Shown: positions 45,975 through 55,609 of the stretch, piece by piece
How positions within the stretch are numbered: the stretch's first letter is position 1
How the letters are laid out: every line of letters begins with the position of its first letter
Assembly: GCF_030732845.1 (NCBI RefSeq)
Contig: NZ_JASHKA010000018.1
Location: forward strand, 62,001 to 126,000
DNA length: 64,000 bases
Source: Roseibium sp. MMSF_3544
Lineage (GTDB): Bacteria > Pseudomonadota > Alphaproteobacteria > Rhizobiales > Stappiaceae
Direction: 5' to 3'
Notes under the pieces: model-generated
What the model was told of the DNA's origin: nothing
What the model saw: the letters and a program-made list of their open reading frames with translations, nothing else
Databases searched by the model: none
Translations under genes and position numbers: made by a program

Positions 45975-46012
45975 AAAATGCGCCGGCCTCCACCCCAGGC
46001 CGATTGCATTTT
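45975..46012. terminator. interrupted hairpin directly after the 97-aa gene
   Basis: Outer arms AAAATGC (45975-45981) and GCATTTT (46006-46012), inner arms GGCCT (45985-45989) and AGGCC (45997-46001), with an internal loop between. The T-rich right end would function best on the plus strand; on the minus strand it starts five bases after the stop codon of the 97-aa gene. Confidence 0.5.
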
Positions 46013-46017
46013 TGTTT

Positions 46018-46311
46018 CTAGTTTGACCGCCCTCCCCGGATCACTTCGAACAGCATTCCTTTCAGCTCTTCCTCCGGCTCGCCGTCCCTGAGGCCCTGGC
46101 GCCATTGGTCGATGATCAAACGCAGACCAAGTGTTTCGCGTGTATGCGGCAAGTCACCGACAAACGCAGCAAAAAATGCATCAAGCTGTTCGCGATCGAT
46201 TACGCCCTGTTCGATAAGTCCGTGAATCAGCGTCATCGTCGCAGCGATGTGGCCTTTCACGAAGTCGAACTCAACGGAGTTCGTATGAGTATCTATTGTT
46301 GTTGTATGCAT
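46018..46311 (-). CDS. hypothetical protein, 97 aa
   Basis: I do not recognise it. The protein is soluble, predominantly helical by composition, with IAATMTLIHGLIEQGVIDREQLDAFF followed by an arginine/glutamate-rich half. The ATG has GAGAGG six bases upstream, and the gene ends in two consecutive hairpins, so it is a discrete transcription unit. A perfect palindrome lies between its ribosome-binding site and the AT-rich upstream region. Its codon use matches the chromosome better than the AT-rich spacer does. Confidence 0.7.
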   Translation of the reverse strand: MHTTTIDTHTNSVEFDFVKGHIAATMTLIHGLIEQGVIDREQLDAFFAAFVGDLPHTRETLGLRLIIDQWRQGLRDGEPEEELKGMLFEVIRGGRSN

Positions 46312-46321
46312 GTAACCTCTC

Positions 46322-46333
46322 TATAGGCCTATA
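46322..46333. promoter_or_regulatory. 12-base perfect palindrome upstream of the 97-aa gene (operator candidate)
   Basis: TATAGGCCTATA, centred 16-17 bases before the minus-strand ATG at 46311 and directly upstream of its Shine-Dalgarno sequence. The symmetry extends with mismatches to CTT...GAG. Its place fits a repressor site or a transcription start-site element. Confidence 0.4.
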
Positions 46334-46683
46334 AAGGTACATCACAAAACTATATTGCGCTACCTGACAGTTTTTGCAGGAGAATGATCATTATCTTCTT
46401 AATAGCGAATATTCTAAACAAAAGATTAGAGAAAAACCCGATGACCCTGTAGTTTATACTACCAATCGGTATTCATATTTCATTATTTTTACTCTCAATC
46501 GTATTCGCTGGCCCTGTCTTAAGGTTTTCCAAACGACTGAATTGCCGATATCTGTCATATTTCCGAGGCACTGTTGAAAAAATGAAATTTGCCTCTTGCA
46601 ATGTCCTCTATGTCGGCATAAACACACGCCACCAACGCGATGGCACAAGGTTTTGACCGCCACGCTGCTCCGGAAATTGGTGA
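46334..46683. other. AT-rich spacer between the 97-aa gene and tRNA-Lys
   Basis: About 350 bases with clearly lower GC than the surroundings and no convincing frame; the short open frame at 46374-46577 (67 aa) has no ribosome-binding site and an odd composition, so I leave it out. The spacer must contain promoters for the tRNA (plus strand) and perhaps for the 97-aa gene (minus strand). I cannot point to definite -35/-10 pairs. Confidence 0.5.
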
Positions 46684-46759
46684 GAGCCGATAGCTCAGCT
46701 GGTAGAGCAACTGACTTTTAATCAGTAGGTCCAGGGTTCGAACCCCTGTCGGCTCACCA
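46684..46759 (+). tRNA. tRNA-Lys (anticodon UUU)
   Basis: 76 bases with a 7-bp acceptor stem GAGCCGA/TCGGCTC, D-arm TAGCTCAGCTGGTAGAGC, anticodon loop CTTTTAA (anticodon at 46717-46719), T-arm AGGGTTCGAACCCCT, discriminator A and an encoded CCA (46757-46759). It would read AAA and AAG. No truncated second copy of its 3' end was seen in the window, so there is no sign of an integrated element using it as attachment site. Confidence 0.97.
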
Positions 46760-46964
46760 TTACGGAAGCTTCCCCACAAAAATCGTGACGGTGTCCTGCG
46801 TTCCAGGATTCCAGCACCCGTTTTTGGCATGGACCAATCCGCGCACCCCCTCAGACGGCAAGCAGATTCCTCGCGACCTGCCAGAAGCAGGCACGTGGAT
46901 TTGTTCGCTTGCGAATTTACGCCGTTCCAACGTGCGGGTAGGTTGCCGTGACAGGTGTCCGGGT
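46760..46964 (+). other. non-coding stretch between tRNA-Lys and a strong terminator (small-RNA or leader candidate)
   Basis: About 205 bases without a credible gene: plus-strand and minus-strand frames across it have no ribosome-binding site, and one overlaps the tRNA end. The sequence ends in a strong intrinsic terminator. It could be the trailer of the tRNA transcript, an unrecognised small RNA, or a leader regulating the next gene. It does not look like 6S, SRP or RNase P RNA to me. Confidence 0.35.
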
Positions 46965-47002
46965 CGCTCTTCGGAACTACGCGAACGAGCGCCCTTTTTT
47001 TT
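46965..47002 (+). terminator. strong intrinsic terminator upstream of the 85-aa gene
   Basis: Stem CGCTC-TTCG pairing with CGAA-(C)-GAGCG, one bulged C, an 8-base loop, then CCC and a run of eight Ts (46995-47002). It lies only 15 bases before an ATG, with the AAGGA ribosome-binding site between, and no coding gene ends before it. Confidence 0.75.
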
Positions 47003-47017
47003 CAGTAAGGAACGGCA

Positions 47018-47275
47018 ATGCAGAAAATCGACATACCGGAAGACCCGACACATATGGTGACGGCCATCGTTGCCTATGCAGGGATTGCAAAACGGCTTTA
47101 TGTCGAACTTACCGAACGTGCTGAGGTATCCGGCACTGATCTTGAAGCCATCAAGTCTGATCTCGTCCGGGAAGCCAAGAAAGCCGTGCTCGACGGTGAT
47201 TTCATGCGCGACGAAATCGGTGTTTATGAGACCATGTTCCACGCGATTGAAACCGTCTTCGAGCCCGTCGACTAA
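47018..47275 (+). CDS. hypothetical protein, 85 aa
   Basis: Small acidic protein, mostly helical (MVTAIVAYAGIAKRLYVELTERAEV, then EAIKSDLVREAKKAV and GVYETMFHAIETVFEPVD). AAGGA precedes the ATG with good spacing. No signal peptide or membrane helix, no recognised family. A strong terminator lies immediately upstream, so the gene is either attenuated through it or uses a promoter inside the hairpin region. It is 105 bases before the glutathione peroxidase gene. Confidence 0.7.
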   Translation: MQKIDIPEDPTHMVTAIVAYAGIAKRLYVELTERAEVSGTDLEAIKSDLVREAKKAVLDGDFMRDEIGVYETMFHAIETVFEPVD

Positions 47276-47380
47276 GCGGCTGCGTCGCTGGAAGATGATG
47301 ATTTACGGGAATGATCGCGCTTTTGTGAACCAGAGAGCCCCTGTTCCGCGTATCAGCCATAACCGGTCAGAGGTGAGAAA

Positions 47381-47962
47381 ATGTCCAGAATTGGTTCCGT
47401 ACTTGGCATGTTTGTCGGCGCCGCAGCGCTGGTATCCACCGGCGCGAGCGATGGCGCGGCCAGCAACAACCTTCAAACCAATGCCCACGCGTTTGTCTTC
47501 GATCTTCCGGACGGAAGCGAACTTCCGCTCAAGCAGTTTGCCGGCAAGCCTGTCCTTGTCGTCAACACGGCAACTGAATGCGGTTTCAGCGGACAGTTCG
47601 CGGAGTTGCAGGAACTGCACGAAAGATATGCGGCACGGGGCTTGGTTGTTCTGGCGGTACCGTCAAACGATTTCGGCGGCCAGGAGCCGCGCAAGGACGG
47701 TGAAATTGCCGGCTATTGCGAAGCCAAATACGGAGCCCAGTTTCTGATGACCGCAAAAACCGGCGTGAAAGGAAAGAACGCCCATCCCTTTTATCGCTGG
47801 GCAAAAGACAGTCTCGGGCCGGTGGCGCGTCCCTACTGGAATTTTCACAAGTATATTGTCGGACCGGACGGTTCTATCGTTGCCTGGTTTTCAACGCCGA
47901 CAAGCCCGACTTCGAACCGCATCATCAACGAGATTGAGAAGCAACTGGCAGGCATAAACTGA
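47381..47962 (+). CDS. glutathione peroxidase family protein with an N-terminal export signal
   Basis: 193 aa thiol peroxidase with cysteine in place of selenocysteine: C67 in NTATECGFSGQF, Q101 in SNDFGGQEP and the WNF motif (W153) complete the catalytic set. The first 26 or so residues (MSRIGSVLGMFVGAAALVSTGAS) are hydrophobic and look like a signal peptide, so the enzyme is probably periplasmic, unusual compared with the mostly cytosolic bacterial forms. The periplasm has little glutathione, so a thioredoxin-like reductant is more likely. GAGGTGAG precedes the ATG. Confidence 0.9.
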   Translation: MSRIGSVLGMFVGAAALVSTGASDGAASNNLQTNAHAFVFDLPDGSELPLKQFAGKPVLVVNTATECGFSGQFAELQELHERYAARGLVVLAVPSNDFGGQEPRKDGEIAGYCEAKYGAQFLMTAKTGVKGKNAHPFYRWAKDSLGPVARPYWNFHKYIVGPDGSIVAWFSTPTSPTSNRIINEIEKQLAGIN

Positions 47963-47985
47963 GGTTTAACCTTCAGAAATGCTTG

Positions 47986-48363
47986 TCACGAGGTTTCAAG
48001 GCTTGCCTGGCAATGGGCATGTCTTGCGAACCTGCGGCGCGCGAACTGTCCGTAGGCCCAAGACGTAACGCTGTAAATACCTGGTACACTCAACAGCCTG
48101 CCGAGTAGTGACCAGCCACGAAACTGCCTCCAGATAACCAGAAATGCATCGAGGCCGCTGTGTAGCGTCCCGTGTTCATCCCTGGTGCGAAGAAACAGCA
48201 GTGCATCTGCCTGCGTTAGCCCTGTGCCGTCAAGCAGCTGCGGCTCGTGCGCAATGTCATTCCAGAGAATGCTGCGCCTCGGCTTCAGCTTCTTGTAGTA
48301 GCCGATCTCCCGTGAGCAGAGCCCGCATTTGCCGTCGTAGAAAACTGTGATCAAGAGACACAC
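47986..48363 (-). CDS. DCC-family thiol-disulfide oxidoreductase-like protein (DUF393)
   Basis: The family motif DGKCGLC (10-16, CxxC at 13-16) follows a first strand TVFYDG; the rest has WNDIAHEP and SGLDAFLVIWRQFRGWSLLGRLLSVP typical of DUF393. Start is uncertain: GTG at 48363 (125 aa) fits the family best, while TTG at 48420 would add a Gln-rich stretch. Redox function is presumed only from the CxxC. It converges with the glutathione peroxidase gene, 23 bases away. Confidence 0.82.
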   Translation of the reverse strand: MCLLITVFYDGKCGLCSREIGYYKKLKPRRSILWNDIAHEPQLLDGTGLTQADALLFLRTRDEHGTLHSGLDAFLVIWRQFRGWSLLGRLLSVPGIYSVTSWAYGQFARRRFARHAHCQASLETS

Positions 48364-48431
48364 CGCTTGTTGGCTGACCTGCGCTTGATACGAGTGTTGC
48401 GCCTGTGCGGATTGCTGCAAACACCGGACAA

Positions 48432-48464
48432 AAAACGGCCCGGCGAAAAAGACCGGGCCGTTTT
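48432..48464. terminator. bidirectional terminator between the RND operon and the DUF393 gene
   Basis: A 12-bp stem AAAACGGCCCGG/CCGGGCCGTTTT with a 9-base A-rich loop. T-runs occur on either strand, so it can end the RND operon on the minus strand. Confidence 0.75.
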
Positions 48465-48489
48465 GTGATCTTAAAGGCAGTAACTTCGG

Positions 48490-51400
48490 TCAGCCAGCGG
48501 GCGCGCTGCGGCTTACATTCCCTTCCCCGCCGAACATGCTTTTCACCTTTTCCCGAATGTACTGCAGGCAGACATAGAGGATCGGGATCATCAGGACACC
48601 GATAACGGTGGCGAACAGCATCCCGCCGAACACCGCGAAGCCGATTGCCTTCTGGCTGGCCGCGCCTGCACTCGAAGCTGTCATCAGCGGCACCACGCCT
48701 AGCAGGAAGGACAATGCCGTCATCATAACGGCCCGGAAACGCAGATGCGCGGCTTCCGTCGCGGCCTCCATGATGGGTTTGCCCGAATCGCGTTGCTCCA
48801 TCGCAAATTCAACGATCAGGATGGCGTTTTTCGCCCCCATGCCGACAAGCATGATCATCCCGATCTGCGTATAGAGGTTCACGTCTCCCCCGGTCACGAA
48901 CACCGCGACAAGCGCACCCATGATCGCGAAGGACACCGACATCAGGATGGCAACCGGCATGGTCCAGCTTTCGTACTGGGCCACCAGGAAGAGGTAAGTG
49001 AACAGGATCGACAACATCAGGATGAACATGACGATGCCGCCCGCGCCTTGCTGCTGTTGCGCCGTTCCGGTCCATTCGTAGGTGTATCCGGGCGGCAAGG
49101 CCTCCTGCGCGGCCGCCTCGACCTCATTGATGACGACGCCCGTGGACGCGCCAGGAGCCGGGTCCGCCATGACCGCAGCGGCCCGGAACATGTTGTAGCG
49201 TGTCAGGATCTGCGGTCCGAGGACGTTTTCGGTCGTCAGCACACTGCGCATGGGCACCATCGTGCCGTCCGTAGAGCGGACGTAAAGCCGGCCGATATCC
49301 TCGATCCTGTCACGATACTGACCCTCGGCCTGGACCATAACCTTGTAGACCCTGCCGAAGATGTTGAAGTCGTTGATATAGTAGGAGCCGAGATAGGCCT
49401 GAAGCGTTGTGAAAACGTCGGCCACGTTGATGCCAAGAGTTTTCGCCTTCTGGCGGTCGAGATCGACGAAGACCTGCGGAACATTCGCCCGGAACGTTGA
49501 ATAAGCGCGCGCGATATCGGAACTCTGGTTGGCGGAATAGACCATCGAACCGACCGCGGACGCCAGATCCTGCGGCGTCCCGCCTCCGGTTTGCTGAAGC
49601 ATCATCTGCACCCCGCCCGTCGTGCCGAGGCCCGGGATCGGTGGAGGGTTGAAGGCAATGATGTTGGCACCGGGTATCGTTGAGAAGTCCGCCCAGAACT
49701 TCGCGAGGATCGCATTGATACGCAAATTCGGTTCCTGACGGTCCTCCCAGTTACTCATGGTCGCGATCACCAGGGCCGCGTTTGAGGATGTTGCGCCATT
49801 CAGGATCGAGAAGCCGTTCACGATGACCACGTTCTCAACACCCGGCGTATTCTGGGTGAGTTCCACGACCCGGTCGGTTACGCTTTCGGTTCGCTCCAGA
49901 GCCGCTCCGTCGGGCAGCTGGACGTCGACCATAAGATAGCCCTGGTCCTCGGATGGCAGGAAGCCCTGCGGCAACGAACCGCCAAGCGTTATGATGACGG
50001 CAATCGCGCCGCCGACAACGATCAGCGCGACAAAGGCAACGCGCACAAGGCGCCGGATGATCGCGGTGTAACCGTCACGAACACCCGTAATGCCGCGGTC
50101 GAACAGTCCCATAATTCCCTTGGGTGGCCCGGACCTGGCTTTCAGGATGAGACCGCAAAGCGCAGGCGAGAGGGTCAGTGCGTTGATCGACGAGATCACA
50201 ACGGATACGGAAATCGTGACCGCGAATTGCGAGTAAAGCCGTCCGGTAATGCCGGGCATGAAGATTGTCGGCACAAACACGGCCAGAAGCACAAGCGTTG
50301 TCGCGATAACCGGGCTTGTGATTTGCTCCATTGCCTTGGCGGTCGCCTCTTTGGGCGGAAGGCCCTCCTCCGCAATGATGCGCTCAACGTTTTCCACGAC
50401 GACAATCGCATCATCAACGACGATGCCGATAGCAAGCACCAGCGCGAACAGCGAGATCGTATTGAGCGACATTCCAAGGGCAAGAAGAACTGCGAAGGTA
50501 CCGATCAGCGAAACCGGGATGGCCACCGTTGGAATAATCGTCGCACGCCAATTGCCGAGGAAAATGAACACCACGGAAACGACGAGGAGGAAGGTCAGGA
50601 ACAGGGTCGCAATTACGTCATCCAGCGATGCCTGAACAAAGTCGGTTGTGTTGAACGGAACGGCGTATTCCATGTCGTCCGGAAATGCCTGCGACAGGCT
50701 CTCAAGCCGGGCAAGAACATCAGCAGATACCTGCAGAGCATTCGCGCCGGGTGCCTGATAGATCGCCAGAACGGTTGATGGCTGGCCGTTAAATTCACCC
50801 GATGCGTTGTAGAACTGCGCACCCAGTTCCACGCGCGCCACGTCACCGATTGTGACGACGGCACCGTCATCTCCGGTTCTAAGGACGATTTCCTCAAACT
50901 CTTCCGGTGTTGCAAGGCGGCCCTTGGCCTTGATCGTATACTGGAACTGCTGACCGTCCGGCACCGGCGGCGCACCGATCTGCCCGGCCGCAACCTGAAT
51001 ATTCTGATCGCGAACGGCGGCGATGAAATCGCTCGGTGTCATGCCAAGGCTTGTCAGCCTGTCTGGATCCAGCCAGATACGCATGCCATAGGCGAAATCC
51101 GTCATAACGTCAGCGCGGCCGACCCCCTGGACGCGGGCCAGCGCGTCTTTCAGGTTGATCGAGGCGTAGTTGGACAGAAACACCTCATCATAGGTGCCGT
51201 TTGGAGAGAAAAGCGTAATCACCAGCAACATATTCGTGCTGGCCTTTTGAACGGTCACACCATTCGCCGTCACTTCGCTCGGAAGCTGACTTGTCGCCTG
51301 GGACACACGGTTCTGGGTGTTCACCGTCGCAATATCAGGGTCTGTTCCAACCGCAAATGTCACGTTCAGGGAATAGTTGCCGCTGTCGTTGCTGGTCGAC

Positions 51401-51639
51401 TGCATGTAGATCATGTCGTCGACGCCGTTGACCTGCCCCTCGATCGGGGCAGCAACCGTTTCTTCCAGAACCTCGGCGTTTGCGCCCGTATAGGTCGCCG
51501 AAACATTTACGACCGGAGGCGTGATGTCCGGAAACTGCTCAACCGGCAGCGAAACATATCCGAGAATACCGGCGATTGTAATAACAATGGAAATCACCAG
51601 CGCAAATTTGGGCCGGTAGATAAAAAAGCGAGAAAACAT
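48490..51639 (-). CDS. RND multidrug efflux pump, inner-membrane transporter (HAE1/AcrB family)
   Basis: Proton-driven tripartite pump subunit, 1049 aa, the usual AcrB/MexB length. N-terminus MFSRFFIYRPKFALVISIVI, then the first porter region, the TM4 proton-relay aspartates (GIVVDDAIVVVENVE, about residue 405), and the duplicated second half with GMGAKNAILIVEFA. MexF/BepE-like pumps are the nearest subgroup by impression. The ATG follows the adaptor stop codon immediately (TAA-ATG). No outer-membrane channel gene or local regulator is present. Confidence 0.95.
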   Translation of the reverse strand: MFSRFFIYRPKFALVISIVITIAGILGYVSLPVEQFPDITPPVVNVSATYTGANAEVLEETVAAPIEGQVNGVDDMIYMQSTSNDSGNYSLNVTFAVGTDPDIATVNTQNRVSQATSQLPSEVTANGVTVQKASTNMLLVITLFSPNGTYDEVFLSNYASINLKDALARVQGVGRADVMTDFAYGMRIWLDPDRLTSLGMTPSDFIAAVRDQNIQVAAGQIGAPPVPDGQQFQYTIKAKGRLATPEEFEEIVLRTGDDGAVVTIGDVARVELGAQFYNASGEFNGQPSTVLAIYQAPGANALQVSADVLARLESLSQAFPDDMEYAVPFNTTDFVQASLDDVIATLFLTFLLVVSVVFIFLGNWRATIIPTVAIPVSLIGTFAVLLALGMSLNTISLFALVLAIGIVVDDAIVVVENVERIIAEEGLPPKEATAKAMEQITSPVIATTLVLLAVFVPTIFMPGITGRLYSQFAVTISVSVVISSINALTLSPALCGLILKARSGPPKGIMGLFDRGITGVRDGYTAIIRRLVRVAFVALIVVGGAIAVIITLGGSLPQGFLPSEDQGYLMVDVQLPDGAALERTESVTDRVVELTQNTPGVENVVIVNGFSILNGATSSNAALVIATMSNWEDRQEPNLRINAILAKFWADFSTIPGANIIAFNPPPIPGLGTTGGVQMMLQQTGGGTPQDLASAVGSMVYSANQSSDIARAYSTFRANVPQVFVDLDRQKAKTLGINVADVFTTLQAYLGSYYINDFNIFGRVYKVMVQAEGQYRDRIEDIGRLYVRSTDGTMVPMRSVLTTENVLGPQILTRYNMFRAAAVMADPAPGASTGVVINEVEAAAQEALPPGYTYEWTGTAQQQQGAGGIVMFILMLSILFTYLFLVAQYESWTMPVAILMSVSFAIMGALVAVFVTGGDVNLYTQIGMIMLVGMGAKNAILIVEFAMEQRDSGKPIMEAATEAAHLRFRAVMMTALSFLLGVVPLMTASSAGAASQKAIGFAVFGGMLFATVIGVLMIPILYVCLQYIREKVKSMFGGEGNVSRSAPAG

Positions 51640-52803
51640 TTAGCTCTGCTCCGCCGGCTGAGAAGCTAGAACGGGGTCGACCTCAACGCCGGGCCGCACC
51701 TTCTGCAGACCTTCGGTGATCACTTCGTCGCCCTCGGCCAAGCCATTTGTCACGACGAAATTCGTGCCCACCTGCTGTCCGAGCTCAACGTATTTCTGTT
51801 CAACCTTCTTGTCCGACGTTATTGCCAGAGCAAAGGCCCCCTGCTGATCCCGCTGGATCGCGGCCTGAGGAACAACAAGTGCTGTTTCTGTTTCAGGGGC
51901 TTCCAGCAGCACGGTGACATAAGTCCCGGCCAGGAGGCGCACGTCTTTGTTCTCAAACTGGCCCCGGAACGAAATCGTGCCGGTCGTCGCATCGATCTCG
52001 TTGTCGATGTAGACGATTTTGCCCTTCTCGCCGTAGGAATCGCCGTTCGGCAATATCAGCGAAATCGAAGGCGCCTCTTCGGGCGAAAGATCAGCCGGGC
52101 TGATGTTATGGGTCTGAACGGCGTTCAGATACTGCGCTTCACTGACGGAAAAGTTCACATAAACCGGCGCCAGACGGATCAGCTTGGCCAGCGCGTTCGT
52201 GTTCGGCCCGACAAGCTCACCTACGCTATAGGCGCTTTTGCCGATCTGCCCGGGAAACGGCGCTGAAATATCGGTATAGCTGAGATTGAGTTCTGCCTGC
52301 TGCAATGCCGATTGTGCAGCCTCGACCGATGCGTCCGCCTGCTGCATTTGCGCAAGAGTTGCCTCATAGGCGGCTTCTGACACGTGACCTTTTTCGAGAA
52401 GGTCCTTGTCGCGTTTCTCGTCGGCTGCCTTGAGGGCGGCATCGGCTTTTGCACTGGCAAGGTCGGCTTTCGCCTTGGTCAGCTGCGCCTCGTATTCCGC
52501 CTTTTCGATGGTGAACAGCAAATCATCCTGCTTGACGAAAGAGCCGTCCGGGACGGCCTTGTCTTCCAGGAATCCGCTGACACGAGCCACAAGGTCGACC
52601 TGGTCTACCGCGGCGATCTGCCCGACGAAGGTCTCGCTTTGCCGGACGTCCTCTGAAGTCACCTTGGCGACCGTGACCGACGGAGGCGGAGCTGCGGGGG
52701 CCTGGGACTGCTGAGAATCGTCCGAACAGGCAGCAAGCAGACCGGCTGCCATCACGGCAAGGACTGTGCGGCTGGGAAAAGAGGCAAAACGCTGAAAGGT
52801 CAT
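51640..52803 (-). CDS. RND efflux pump periplasmic adaptor (MFP), lipoprotein
   Basis: 387 aa from ATG 52803, with GGAG nine bases upstream; the frame extends upstream but through the promoter. The signal peptide ends in a lipobox GLLAAC (C26), so the mature protein is lipid-anchored. An alpha-helical hairpin (about 120-185, AKADLASAKADAALKAADEKRDKDLL) lies between the two lipoyl-like halves, followed by beta-barrel and membrane-proximal domains. It joins the RND subunit to an outer-membrane channel encoded elsewhere. Confidence 0.94.
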   Translation of the reverse strand: MTFQRFASFPSRTVLAVMAAGLLAACSDDSQQSQAPAAPPPSVTVAKVTSEDVRQSETFVGQIAAVDQVDLVARVSGFLEDKAVPDGSFVKQDDLLFTIEKAEYEAQLTKAKADLASAKADAALKAADEKRDKDLLEKGHVSEAAYEATLAQMQQADASVEAAQSALQQAELNLSYTDISAPFPGQIGKSAYSVGELVGPNTNALAKLIRLAPVYVNFSVSEAQYLNAVQTHNISPADLSPEEAPSISLILPNGDSYGEKGKIVYIDNEIDATTGTISFRGQFENKDVRLLAGTYVTVLLEAPETETALVVPQAAIQRDQQGAFALAITSDKKVEQKYVELGQQVGTNFVVTNGLAEGDEVITEGLQKVRPGVEVDPVLASQPAEQS

Positions 52804-52852
52804 TCGAGAACTCCGCAGTCGGACCGGTGGGTCGAGCGCATAATTGGAGTTC

Positions 52853-52880
52853 ACTATAAAAGGACGGATTGATTCAACAA
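52853..52880 (-). promoter_or_regulatory. putative promoter/operator of the RND operon
   Basis: On the minus strand TTGTTG, 16 bases, TATAGT. The -35 is one arm of an inverted repeat CAACAA-N7-TTGTTG (52875-52893), which could be a repressor site. The regulator is not in the window. Confidence 0.45.
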
Positions 52881-52990
52881 GCGAATTTTGTTGGTGCCGG
52901 TCGTCGGCCGTCAAACAAATTTACGCCGCGTTTTCAATCCGGATAGCCGCCTCCAGCCATTTGAGGGCAAAAAGACAGATCCGAAAATAA

Positions 52991-53818
52991 TCAAACGCCG
53001 GCCGGTGACAGAATCACAGTCAGACCAAACAATTGGTTCCCGGGAATGACCTTGCGCTCGTCGAGCTTCGTGGATGTGAATTCTATTGCCGCTATCAGCG
53101 GGACAGGTCCTTGTATTGCGTCAGCAGCACTGTCACCGAGCAGTGCCCGGTAGGCGTCGGGATTGAGCACCGCGATCTTGCCCCGTGGTGTCAGCACCTC
53201 AAGTCCGAGGCTGGTCGCTCGCATCTCCCGTTGGCCGGTGAACCCGCCCAGAAATTCATGATGATCGGAAGGATCGGCCGCCAGCATGTAGACAGTTTTG
53301 ACGTCCTGCGCGCCGTTTTCGTGAGTCTGGAAAGCCGGTTTCCAGAAATTCTCTGGAAATTTGTTGTGGCAGGTGAAGTAGCCAATTTCCGGACCGATGG
53401 GATCCTGGAGAATGGTCAGGTCGAAGGCGACCTGCGCCGTTGTTCCGTCCGGCAGATGGGCAACCCGCTCAAAGGAAAACGGATCATAGAGTGAAAGGCC
53501 GGCTGCTTCATAATCCTGCCGGTCCGAACCAGCGTCATGGCTCTCCAGAACCAGCATGCTGGCCCCTTCCCGCCGCTCCAGAAAATCGCGGTTAAACGCT
53601 CCGAAGGAAAATGCCCTGCCTGAAAGATCGGGAATCAGTTCGGGTTCAGCAATGCTCAGCAACTCGATAAAGAAACCTTCGACCTGAACCAGGCGGTTGG
53701 CCGTGCCCCAAGGATGCCGGTTCTCGGGCGTCACGGTGAAACCTGCGTTTTGGTATGCGTGCCCTGCGGCCTCAAGATCCTTTACCGCAACAACGAGATG
53801 GTCGAGGCCGCGCACCAT
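52991..53818 (-). CDS. VOC-superfamily (glyoxalase-like) protein
   Basis: 275 aa from ATG 53818, with AAGGA eight bases upstream; the longer frame overlaps pyrG. Begins VRGLDHLVVAVKDLEAAGHAYQNAGFTVTPENRHPWGTANRLVQ..., the typical beta-alpha-beta start of vicinal-oxygen-chelate proteins with the metal-ligand His in GLDHL. The second half repeats the fold more loosely. The substrate is unknown. The gene follows pyrG after 29 bases on the same strand. Confidence 0.85.
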   Translation of the reverse strand: MVRGLDHLVVAVKDLEAAGHAYQNAGFTVTPENRHPWGTANRLVQVEGFFIELLSIAEPELIPDLSGRAFSFGAFNRDFLERREGASMLVLESHDAGSDRQDYEAAGLSLYDPFSFERVAHLPDGTTAQVAFDLTILQDPIGPEIGYFTCHNKFPENFWKPAFQTHENGAQDVKTVYMLAADPSDHHEFLGGFTGQREMRATSLGLEVLTPRGKIAVLNPDAYRALLGDSAADAIQGPVPLIAAIEFTSTKLDERKVIPGNQLFGLTVILSPAGV

Positions 53819-53847
53819 GTCTTTTCCTTTCGACGAGAATGATGACG

Positions 53848-55530
<1,683 letters not shown>

Positions 55531-55543
55531 TTAACACATAAAA

Positions 55544-55571
55544 ATGCCCTGCGAATTTGGCCGCAGGGCAT
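55544..55571 (-). terminator. intrinsic terminator downstream of secG
   Basis: Minus strand stem ATGCCCTGCG/CGCAGGGCAT (10 bp, 8-base loop) followed by TTT and A; with the last stem base this gives a TTTT tract. Located 39 bases after the secG stop and 68 bases before the pyrG start. Confidence 0.7.
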
Positions 55572-55609
55572 CTGTCAGATGATTGGGCGGGAGTTCCGCC
55601 GGAGCCGCT

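Noticed and set aside
46684-46759. tRNA-Lys as an attachment site of an integrated element
   Set aside because: No integrase gene and no second copy of the tRNA 3' end were found within the window.
46760-47242. 160-aa open frame on the minus strand next to tRNA-Lys
   Set aside because: It runs antisense through the strong terminator and the 85-aa gene and has no ribosome-binding site or family resemblance.
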